From Vibrio nereis NBRC 15637 (GTDB lineage Bacteria > Pseudomonadota > Gammaproteobacteria > Enterobacterales > Vibrionaceae), in the NCBI RefSeq assembly GCF_001591105.1, contig NZ_BCUD01000007.1, positions 1 through 64,000 of the forward strand: a DNA stretch of 64,000 bases, read 5' to 3'. The notes under the pieces were generated by a model. The model was given only the letters and a program-made list of their open reading frames with translations, made no database searches and was not told the DNA's origin. Of this stretch, positions 56,749-64,000 are shown piece by piece. The translations under genes and the position numbers were made by a program. Positions within the stretch are counted from its first letter, which is position 1; every line of letters begins with the position of its first letter.

Positions 56749-57162
56749 ATGGGCTTAAAAGAGAAACGAGCTGCTCGAGAATTCCAAGAGCACCGCTTAG
56801 ATGGTTTAGTAAGTCGTGCGCACAAGGCAGCGAAGTTTGAATTTGAGTTCGACATCGATTGGGATTCAATTTCCATTGACGATTACTCTCATCTGTATGA
56901 TCAAACATGGCCACTTATTTACTTTGAACCATTGATCAAAGCGATGAAAGAACTTTGTGATGATGAGTTCTCTCAAGAAGCTATCGCAGAAGACATGAAG
57001 AAAGTTGTTATCCAAAACTTTGGTGACATCTCTAACCCGAACAACCATGCGAGTTACTTGAAAGGAACGTTAACCTTGAACCACTCGCCGATTTACAACG
57101 CAGACAACCAAGTCGAAGACCGTAAAGAAGCAATCAAAAAGACAATTGAGAAAGCTCTTTAA
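56749..57162 (+). CDS. Hypothetical acidic helical protein
   Basis: A 137-residue protein without signal peptide or known domain: a charged helical start (LKEKRAAREFQEHR), an acidic stretch (EFEFDIDWDSISIDD) and a helical end. AAGGAG sits 5 nt before the ATG at 56749; the GTG two codons upstream is too close to it. A strong terminator follows. Cotranscribed with the preceding gene by its short gap. Function unknown. Confidence 0.7.
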   Translation: MGLKEKRAAREFQEHRLDGLVSRAHKAAKFEFEFDIDWDSISIDDYSHLYDQTWPLIYFEPLIKAMKELCDDEFSQEAIAEDMKKVVIQNFGDISNPNNHASYLKGTLTLNHSPIYNADNQVEDRKEAIKKTIEKAL

Positions 57163-57176
57163 GCTGCGCTCAATGA

Positions 57177-57205
57177 GAAAGGCAGTGCTCTACTGCCTTT
57201 TTTTT
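57177..57205 (+). terminator. Terminator after the helical protein gene
   Basis: AAAGGCAGT-gctct-ACTGCCTTT followed by eight T in total. Confidence 0.9.
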
Positions 57206-57408
57206 CCAGCGAGGTTTATGCTTTCGAATTTGTTGTTTTGTCACCTGCGCTAGAGCCATTCCCTAATATAGGCTTAATTCGTCTGCAGCTTTAGCTGAGT
57301 TCATCTCAAACCTTTGCTCCTAATCAAAACCTCAAAGCACGCAAACTATGATAAGCGAATAAAACTCGCAGTTAATGTTTCACTTATCAATTATTCAAGG
57401 GAAAGAGT

Positions 57409-59397
57409 ATGAGCGGTACCCACTCTAATCAAGCACTCCAAGTACTTCGCCGTTTTGGTTCACGTCAGTGGATCTGTAAGGAGTACAATACAAAACTCGC
57501 CTATTGCGATAACGATCGTTATCTTATTAGCCACTATATAAGCGGATATTCTGGCTCTCCTAGTTACCTTGAAGTCTTTGACGCTGAAACGGGAGAGCTG
57601 CTTCCTAAGCAGACAAGTATTAATGCAAGAAAGTACGTATGTTGCGGCGATCGAATTTTTATTGCGAGTGCACTCAGCGTTTATGCTGCGACTATTGATC
57701 AACTTGATTCACCACTGAAAAAGACATTTGAGCACGATATTGTGGCGATTGAAGTCAGCCACGATGGAGAAACCATTGCAGTCGCGTTAAATGATCACTC
57801 ACTCTTTTTATTAACGCCAGATTTGAACGTGACACTAGAGCTGAACATCGAGCATTCTATTAATAGTGTGCATTTCCTTGCAGCCAGCGAGCATGCACCA
57901 GCGCAACTGGCGATCAGTGCAAGTACTAATCGAACGCATCGACTCTATTTGCTGGGTTTGGAAGAGGGCACTCTGACGGAATTTAAGGGAGCAAGAGCCC
58001 AGGTTGGCAAGGTAGTGAATGATGCTGAATATGTATATGCAGGGTGCGGCAAGAGCATTTTATCTTGGCCGAGAAAGGGTGGGAAAGCTAACACGGTTTA
58101 TAAATCTGAAAACGACTGCGAGTTGGTCAACAAATATAACAAGGCATGTGTTTTCAGTAATGGGAGTAAACATCTGACGGCGATTGACCTAGAAACAGGT
58201 AAGGAGCTGTGGCAACAGGAGAGGTTACCGCATTCTGCGTTGGCAATGAACCAAGATCGAATCGCATTATATGCGTATCGAGAGGTTCGTCTGATTGATA
58301 GTGAAAGCGGCGAAATCTTAAAAAAAACTGAGTGTAAGTTTAGCTGCAGAACAATAACCTTAAGTCAAAGTAACCATCGTGCCAGCATGAGTAACTTCAG
58401 TTATGTATTACACCATTGGCCCCTAGAACAAGGTGACATTACTGAGAACACCAACCCGAGTAGATCAATCGAACATTGCCAACTACTTGATAACGGCGAC
58501 TGGGTGACCCTGCAGGAAGGACAGCTCTTTTTCTGGAATAATGGTCAAAATTCCCCTGTGAAGATCATTTCTTCCTATTGTAGTAAAGATACTTTCTTTG
58601 TTGATGAGCAAGCGCAAAAGGTTTGGCTGGCTGATGAGCACATCCACTGCTATTGCCTAAAATCAGGAGCTCTATTGCATAAAGTTCCTGGGTACTTTAA
58701 TTCCGATTGCCGGGTTATTTTTCCAATTGACGAAGAACGACTCCTATTCATAAGTGAAGGAGGACGACGTCGTTATGGTCACTTGATGGTGATCGAGCCT
58801 TCCACGGGTAGTGTTTTGCACGATACTAAGGTTGACAGAGCTTTTTATAACGGCGTATATCGTGAAGACAATCGTATCTATTTAGCGTCTCGAGGAGGTG
58901 AGAGATACGTGTTTGATTGTGAGAGTTATGCCTATACACAACTTACCGACTACGAAGTAAACCTCAGCCACGGTTTATACGCGAGCCATTTCCCAATTCA
59001 AGCGCTGACTCCTAAACACACTCGCATGGTTGAGTATGGAGCTGGAAAAGGCATACCAGAAAGTGATAAACATCCTTGTTTTTTAATGGTGACCGATGTT
59101 GATTCTGGTAAAGAGGTACTTTCCCGTCACTGTTTTTCAGATGATATCAGTGTCGCGAAGATCTTACCCTGCGAGAAACGCATCATTATGGCGATGAGCC
59201 CGTCGAAAGAGGCTGAAAAAAGTCGGGCACCGTATTTACAGCTCTTTGATATTGAGTCGAGGGAATACAGTGCGCCTTTAGTTCTGGATATAGAAGGTAC
59301 TGAAACTGCCCGTATTGATTTCTTGAAACCGTTAAATAATCAAGAAGCATTGGTGGGTTTTAACAATGGCACTAATGTCTTGGTGGGATTTTCGTAA
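57409..59397 (+). CDS. Cytoplasmic beta-propeller protein of unknown function
   Basis: A 662-residue protein with no signal peptide, so it is probably cytoplasmic. Repeated segments such as DAETGELL, DLETGKELWQQ, DSESGEILKK, EPSTGSVLHD and DVDSGKEVLS are typical PQQ/WD-like blades and imply one or two seven- to eight-bladed propellers. It is rich in Cys (about 15) for a cytoplasmic protein. AGGG precedes the ATG by 7 nt. No partner domain such as a kinase or protease is fused. It may be a scaffold; its neighbours are also unknown. Confidence 0.7.
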   Translation: MSGTHSNQALQVLRRFGSRQWICKEYNTKLAYCDNDRYLISHYISGYSGSPSYLEVFDAETGELLPKQTSINARKYVCCGDRIFIASALSVYAATIDQLDSPLKKTFEHDIVAIEVSHDGETIAVALNDHSLFLLTPDLNVTLELNIEHSINSVHFLAASEHAPAQLAISASTNRTHRLYLLGLEEGTLTEFKGARAQVGKVVNDAEYVYAGCGKSILSWPRKGGKANTVYKSENDCELVNKYNKACVFSNGSKHLTAIDLETGKELWQQERLPHSALAMNQDRIALYAYREVRLIDSESGEILKKTECKFSCRTITLSQSNHRASMSNFSYVLHHWPLEQGDITENTNPSRSIEHCQLLDNGDWVTLQEGQLFFWNNGQNSPVKIISSYCSKDTFFVDEQAQKVWLADEHIHCYCLKSGALLHKVPGYFNSDCRVIFPIDEERLLFISEGGRRRYGHLMVIEPSTGSVLHDTKVDRAFYNGVYREDNRIYLASRGGERYVFDCESYAYTQLTDYEVNLSHGLYASHFPIQALTPKHTRMVEYGAGKGIPESDKHPCFLMVTDVDSGKEVLSRHCFSDDISVAKILPCEKRIIMAMSPSKEAEKSRAPYLQLFDIESREYSAPLVLDIEGTETARIDFLKPLNNQEALVGFNNGTNVLVGFS

Positions 59398-59404
59398 GAG
59401 TGAT

Positions 59405-59437
59405 AATAAAAACGCCACAAATGGATGTGGCGTTTAC
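59405..59437. terminator. Bidirectional terminator between propeller gene and dsdA
   Basis: AAACGCCACA and TGTGGCGTTT form a perfect 10-bp stem. The minus side has TTTTTATTA, the plus side a weak TTTACGG, so it mainly ends the dsdA transcript. Confidence 0.85.
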
Positions 59438-59467
59438 GGTTTGTAGCCTGCTAAAAGTCAATGTGCT

Positions 59468-60799
59468 CTATCTGCCTGATTTACCCAGATACGAGCGCAT
59501 TTCTGCTTCTGGCACCATTCCTCCGCCTGTTGCCCAGACTAAATGCGTTGCATTCTTCATTGTTTGATTATCCATACCCATGTGGTTTAGGTAATCTTGT
59601 GCTTCAGTTACCAATACTGGGCCTAACATTCCCGCTAGAGCAGACGGTTCCAACTGTATGGCTTCAGACTGATCCAACTGGCCAAGTAAACGGTACATGC
59701 GTTCATCAGATAGGGTGTAATAGCCATCAAGCAGTCTTTCCATCGCACGCCCCACAAAGCCAGATGCTCTGCCAACCGCTAAACCATCTGCGGCCGTGAT
59801 GTTATCAATACCAAGGTCTTGAACGGCAATCGCATCATGCAAGCCTGTATGAACACCGAGCAACATACAAGGAGAGTGGGTTGGTTCAGCAAAAATGCAA
59901 TGGACGTGATCACCAAAGGCCATTTTTAATCCAAAAGCAACGCCGCCAGGACCGCCGCCAACGCCGCAAGGCAGGTAAACAAATAGAGGATGTTCCTCAT
60001 CTACGATGATGTTTTGCTCCTCAAATTGTTTTTTAACCCGCTCCCCCGCGACTGAGTAGCCAAGGAATAATGTTTTTGAGTTTTCATCATCAATAAAGAA
60101 ACATGTCGGGTCTTTCTCCGCTTCTTTACGTCCTTGCTCGACGGCCATGCCGTAATCTTGCTCGTATTCCACTACGTTTACGCCATGAGAGCGTAGTGTG
60201 TTTTTCTTCCACTCGCGCGCGTCAGCCGACATATGCACCGACACCGAAAAGCCTAGTTTGGCACTCATGATACCGATAGACATCCCCAAGTTGCCTGTTG
60301 AGCCCACCGCGATACTGTATTGTTTAAAGAAGTCTCGAAATTCGCCGCTAAGCAGCTTGCTGTAATCATCCGATTCTTTAAGCAGCCCTGCGTTTAATGC
60401 CAGCTTCTCTGCATGAGTCAGTACTTCATAAATACCACCGCGTGCTTTAATTGAGCCCGAGATAGGCAGGTGACTGTCCTTTTTAAGCAGCATTTTTCCG
60501 TCAATGACTAAACCATACTCTTGCTCTAATGTCGCTTTCATGTGTGAAATAGTCACTAGGTCAGACTCAATAATACCGCCAGTAGCAGCGGTTTCTGGAA
60601 ACGCTTTTGCTAGGTAAGGTGCGAATCGAGTTAGCCTATGACTGGCTGCTTGGATGTCTGTTTTGCTCAGGCCAACATGCGGCAATCCTTCTTCCAAACT
60701 AGTGATATTAGGGTTAAACCAAGAAACTTCCTCAAGGTCGATCAGTTTTTGGATCAAAGGGAAATCCGTAATTAATTGTTGAATATTATTTGAATTCAT
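59468..60799 (-). CDS. dsdA: D-serine ammonia-lyase
   Basis: A 443-residue PLP enzyme that turns D-serine into pyruvate and ammonia through 2-aminoacrylate. The PLP lysine is in SGSIKARGG (K118), the asparagine and phosphate sites are GSTGNLGMS and [12 protein letters not shown]. Close to E. coli DsdA in length and motifs. AGGA is 5 nt before the ATG. It is not next to DsdX or DsdC; instead it is 28 nt downstream of an RND pump gene on the same strand, suggesting co-transcription. Confidence 0.95.
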   Translation of the reverse strand: MNSNNIQQLITDFPLIQKLIDLEEVSWFNPNITSLEEGLPHVGLSKTDIQAASHRLTRFAPYLAKAFPETAATGGIIESDLVTISHMKATLEQEYGLVIDGKMLLKKDSHLPISGSIKARGGIYEVLTHAEKLALNAGLLKESDDYSKLLSGEFRDFFKQYSIAVGSTGNLGMSIGIMSAKLGFSVSVHMSADAREWKKNTLRSHGVNVVEYEQDYGMAVEQGRKEAEKDPTCFFIDDENSKTLFLGYSVAGERVKKQFEEQNIIVDEEHPLFVYLPCGVGGGPGGVAFGLKMAFGDHVHCIFAEPTHSPCMLLGVHTGLHDAIAVQDLGIDNITAADGLAVGRASGFVGRAMERLLDGYYTLSDERMYRLLGQLDQSEAIQLEPSALAGMLGPVLVTEAQDYLNHMGMDNQTMKNATHLVWATGGGMVPEAEMRSYLGKSGR

Positions 60800-60827
60800 A
60801 GGGTCCTAAGAGGCTGTTATTATTCAG

Positions 60828-63800
60828 TTATATTTTCTCGTGTTTATGGACCAAGCCAAAGTCGGCAAGTACTGCATACGCGGCGGGCACCATAAATAAC
60901 ACTAATAGGGTGGAAGCAAAGATACCAAAGACAATCGAGATCACCAAAGGCTGGATAACTTGCGCTTGAAGGCTGGTTTCTGTTAAGAGCGGTAATAGAC
61001 CGGCAGCGGTGGTCATTGAGGTGATGAATACTGCTCGGAAGCGCTCCCGGCTCGCTTTGACTACCGAGTCATGCACGCTGTCCCCTTCGTCTACATGATG
61101 GCGGATGTATTGAACCAGCAATATGGAATCGTTGACCACGATGCCTGCTAACGACACAAATCCCATCATACTTGGCATACTCAGAGAGTGTCCGAGTAGA
61201 ATGTGTCCCCAAACGACACCGATAAAGGCGAGGGGAATCGCAAGCATGACCACGACTGGTTCCAGGTAACTGCGGAACTGGTAACTGAGAATGGCGAACA
61301 CGCCAAATAGCCCGAGCATAAAGCCTTTCCCCATAGAGGCACCCGTTTCGGCGGCGTCTTTTGCTTCGCCTTCAAAATCAAAACGTAACCCCGGATACTT
61401 AGCGAGCAGTTTTGGGGCTTCCTCTTGCTGGAATTGCCTGATGATGGCGGTGGAGTTCGCTTTGGTATTGTCTGTGTCACCAAAGATACTCACCGTTCTT
61501 AATCCATCGATACGCTGTATTCGCACATAGTTGCGTTGGAAATCGAGGGTCGCAATGGTGGCCAAAGGAATCTGGCTTCCGTTTGGCATAATGATAGGGA
61601 AGTTGGCTAACTGCTGTAAGTCACCCGCTTGTTTTTTATCTAATCGTACTTCGATCGAAATGTTTTCAACACCGACTTGGATTTCGTCAGCAGTTTGACC
61701 AAAAAATGCGGCGCGAAGTTGTCCCGCAACCAACTGGCCATTAATACCATAGGTTTCAGCGCCAGGGAGAAGTTTCACTAATACTTCTTCCTTACCCATA
61801 CGCATATCATCCAGCACGCCGTGTACCCCATCAAACTCTTTTAGGTACTGCTGAATGTCGACAGAAGCAGCCTTTAGCTCATCCAAATTGTCGTGTTTGG
61901 CGCGAATTTCAATGGCACGTCCACCCGGGCCCATCGTCGGTTGCTTGAAAACAAGCGAAATTGGATCGGCTAGTTCACCAATATCGTCTCGCCATGCTGC
62001 GATAAAATCGTCGATAACTGTATTGCGGACTTCTGCCCCCAACAGATCTAAGCGAACGGTAGCGATGTGTGGGCCCGACTCATTGGCGTCTGCGTTCGCA
62101 TTGAATTGGCTGGTAATGTGTTCCACTAACGGTGTGCCATTCTCATTCTTTGCACTCCATTCCTGATTCAGTTTCTGCGCGGAAGCCACAATGTGCTCAA
62201 CAACGGCTTCGGTATGTGACAGAGAAGAGCCAGGCGGGAGAATAATACGCGCTTCCGCGATATCACCATCAAGATCGGGAAAGGGCTGAAATTTGAGTAA
62301 CCCACCCGCAATGGTAGCGATGGAAATCAACAAAATAGTAATGACCGCTCCCAGAAAAGCGTAGCGGTACTCGACCACGTTTTCTACCGCCGTAACGAGT
62401 CGTGTATTACGAAAGTTCTCGAACCCGTCCATCAGTCGTTTTTTGAATTTTACTGCCGGTTTCTCCTGCTTTTCTTTATGCAAAGAATGCGAAAGGTGAT
62501 TGGGGAGAATCAGAAAAGCTTCAATGAGGCTTAGAGTTAAAACTAGGATCAGCACTTGTGGCACCGCTTTAAGCACCGCGCCCATTTCCCCTTCCAGAAA
62601 CAGCAAGCTACCGAAAATACACACCGTGGTTAAGAAAGAGGATAAAACCCCAGGCAGTACTTTTTTGACCCCCTTAATCACCGCATTTTCGATATCTTCT
62701 CCACGGTCTATGTGCGAGGCGATGGATTCTGCAATCACTATCGCGTCATCCATCATGATACCAATCGCCATTAACAGGCCAACGAGCGACATGATATTAA
62801 TAGAGAGCCCCAGTTGGGCCATTAGGAAGAGGCCACCTAAAAATGCGACGGGCAGGCCAGCGGCAACCCAGAACGAATACCTCAAACTGAAGAATAGCCA
62901 CATTGTTGCGAATACCAGCGCAATACCTTGCCAACCGTTGCGTACCATCATGGTCAGCCTGTCCCACAGCACTGATGAGAGATCATTGGTTAGCTGGAGG
63001 GTTACGCCATCTGGTGCTATCGCTTGCTGATCTTCAACGAATTGGGCCACGCGGTCTTTGATTCGTAGAGCATCATCTTCTTTGTTTTTACTGATTTTGA
63101 GCAGAGCCGAAGGATGTCCATCAAACAGAACTTTTTGTTCGTCTAGCTCAAAACGGTCAGTAATGGTTGCGATATCTTTTAGCCGAATGATTGAGCCATT
63201 CGCACCAGAGCCTATCACGAGAGTTTCTAATTCCTCAGGCGTGATTCGGCGTTCATCAAAGCGTATCAGGAAGTTTTTGTCGGGTGTTTCTACGTTACCA
63301 CTTGGAAGCTTAACGTTCTGGCGTCCAATTTGGTCTGCAATATCGCCCACGCTCAGACCGAGCTGACGAATCGATTGGCTATCGAGTTCAATACGATATT
63401 GGTGGTCAGAAAACCCTGCGACGCTGACCAGTGAGACATCATAATCAAGCTTTAACGTTCGCTTAAGCTGTTCGGTGTAGGCTTTGAGTTCGGGCCAAGT
63501 CGTATCTGCGGTGATCGCGACATCGACCACGGGTTCATTCCAGTCTAGTTCTTGAACAACGGGAGATTCAATCTGGTTAGGAAAGTCATTGATAGAATTG
63601 ATCTGTGTCTGAACATCGACCAACATGCGGCCTATATCGGCTTTTTCATTGAGTTTTAAGATCAAGCGCGCAGAGCCTTCAATGGCTTCACACCGAGTCT
63701 CTTCAATGTTGGCCAAGCCATCGACCGCATCTTCCATACGTACACAAATGCTTTCTTCGACTTCCTGCGGGGAGGCGCCGGGGTAGACTACCCCAGCCAT

Positions 63801-63929
63801 AATGTACGGTGGATCAAACTCAGGGAAGGTTTCCCGTTTTATGTTTGGTAGAGTCGTGATACCCAAAAGCAGCAAAGTGAGCATTAACAGGTTGGCGGCT
63901 GTCGGGTGCCTTGAGAAGAAGCGAATCAT
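60828..63929 (-). CDS. RND efflux pump, HAE/AcrB-like
   Basis: A 1033-residue proton-driven exporter. VYPGASPQEVEESI opens the periplasmic part, GIMMDDAIVIAES holds the helix-4 Asp pair, and SLAGIVVNDSILL marks the second half. It is different in sequence from the pump at 40312. The start overlaps the end of the adaptor gene by four bases (ATGA). Followed by dsdA in the same direction, so pump and enzyme may be expressed together. Confidence 0.93.
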   Translation of the reverse strand: MIRFFSRHPTAANLLMLTLLLLGITTLPNIKRETFPEFDPPYIMAGVVYPGASPQEVEESICVRMEDAVDGLANIEETRCEAIEGSARLILKLNEKADIGRMLVDVQTQINSINDFPNQIESPVVQELDWNEPVVDVAITADTTWPELKAYTEQLKRTLKLDYDVSLVSVAGFSDHQYRIELDSQSIRQLGLSVGDIADQIGRQNVKLPSGNVETPDKNFLIRFDERRITPEELETLVIGSGANGSIIRLKDIATITDRFELDEQKVLFDGHPSALLKISKNKEDDALRIKDRVAQFVEDQQAIAPDGVTLQLTNDLSSVLWDRLTMMVRNGWQGIALVFATMWLFFSLRYSFWVAAGLPVAFLGGLFLMAQLGLSINIMSLVGLLMAIGIMMDDAIVIAESIASHIDRGEDIENAVIKGVKKVLPGVLSSFLTTVCIFGSLLFLEGEMGAVLKAVPQVLILVLTLSLIEAFLILPNHLSHSLHKEKQEKPAVKFKKRLMDGFENFRNTRLVTAVENVVEYRYAFLGAVITILLISIATIAGGLLKFQPFPDLDGDIAEARIILPPGSSLSHTEAVVEHIVASAQKLNQEWSAKNENGTPLVEHITSQFNANADANESGPHIATVRLDLLGAEVRNTVIDDFIAAWRDDIGELADPISLVFKQPTMGPGGRAIEIRAKHDNLDELKAASVDIQQYLKEFDGVHGVLDDMRMGKEEVLVKLLPGAETYGINGQLVAGQLRAAFFGQTADEIQVGVENISIEVRLDKKQAGDLQQLANFPIIMPNGSQIPLATIATLDFQRNYVRIQRIDGLRTVSIFGDTDNTKANSTAIIRQFQQEEAPKLLAKYPGLRFDFEGEAKDAAETGASMGKGFMLGLFGVFAILSYQFRSYLEPVVVMLAIPLAFIGVVWGHILLGHSLSMPSMMGFVSLAGIVVNDSILLVQYIRHHVDEGDSVHDSVVKASRERFRAVFITSMTTAAGLLPLLTETSLQAQVIQPLVISIVFGIFASTLLVLFMVPAAYAVLADFGLVHKHEKI

Positions 63930-64000
63930 GATTCAGACTCCTCTGAGTGGACTTCTTTAAGCATTATTCCTTCGATAGCAGGAAGTAGATCATTCAAGAT
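63926..64000 (-). CDS. C-terminus of an RND periplasmic adaptor (cut by window end)
   Basis: The last 24 codons of a minus-strand gene, ending ...HSEESES and TGA. The stop overlaps the pump start (ATGA). The position directly before an RND pump indicates the membrane-fusion adaptor, but the visible residues carry no motif. Confidence 0.65.
   Translation of the reverse strand: MLNDLLPAIEGIMLKEVHSEESES

Overview
The window looks like a Vibrio replicon, probably the second chromosome of a Harveyi-like or related marine Vibrio. That rests on about 45% G+C, the mix of cold-shock, SoxR/OxyR, chitin-binding, maltodextrin, RND, MCP and c-di-GMP genes, and protein sequences that resemble gammaproteobacterial relatives closely. 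This is a judgement from memory of the families, with no search behind it. I see no rRNA, tRNA, CRISPR array, integron attC site, insertion sequence or phage. It is ordinary chromosome with many short convergent and divergent operons separated by clear rho-independent terminators.

Left part (1-6464): a stand-alone tryptophan synthase beta gene (minus) with a TrpR-operator-like palindrome over its promoter faces a gene for three fused RidA domains (plus), which has a CRP-like site. Then come a small unknown gene, a cspA-type cold shock gene with a long leader, guanine deaminase, a broken MFS transporter tail and another small unknown gene.

6642-17337: a seven-gene plus-strand run encodes a secreted helical protein, a LolD/MacB-type ATPase, an FtsX-type permease, a LolA-like periplasmic protein, an outer-membrane barrel and a LytS/LytTR two-component pair. 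It is followed by a secreted propeller/PKD/chitin-binding protein and a set of small poorly known genes (a C39-like peptidase fold, a VOC protein, a membrane-anchored protein and a Gly/Ser-tailed protein).

17517-25775: a maltodextrin locus with an alpha-glucosidase, a divergent LysR regulator, an orphan MalE, MalZ and a cytoplasmic alpha-amylase, with no permease in the window.

25803-38603: signalling and stress. Two separate gene pairs couple an orphan ABC-type solute-binding protein to a membrane diguanylate cyclase (27592-25803 and 34657-37020). Around them are an MCP, an XRE regulator, a SoxR regulator with a canonical SoxR box driving a divergent MFS exporter, an AEC permease, a YitT protein, a HAD phosphatase and small proteins.

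39156-50625: an RND efflux pair, then a LysR-controlled catabolic operon: a three-part TRAP transporter, a heterotrimeric FAD/[2Fe-2S] amine or opine dehydrogenase, and a RidA-family imine deaminase.

50882-64000: katG with an OxyR-like site, a LuxR-type regulator, an E. coli-type tyrosyl-tRNA synthetase, an AT-rich gap and three unknown genes (a possible LSm-like fold, a helical protein, a cytoplasmic propeller), then a minus-strand adaptor-RND pump-D-serine ammonia-lyase operon cut by the window end.

A recurring theme is enamine/imine chemistry: TrpB and DsdA form 2-aminoacrylate, the dehydrogenase should form imines, and two Rid-family genes sit beside TrpB and beside the dehydrogenase.
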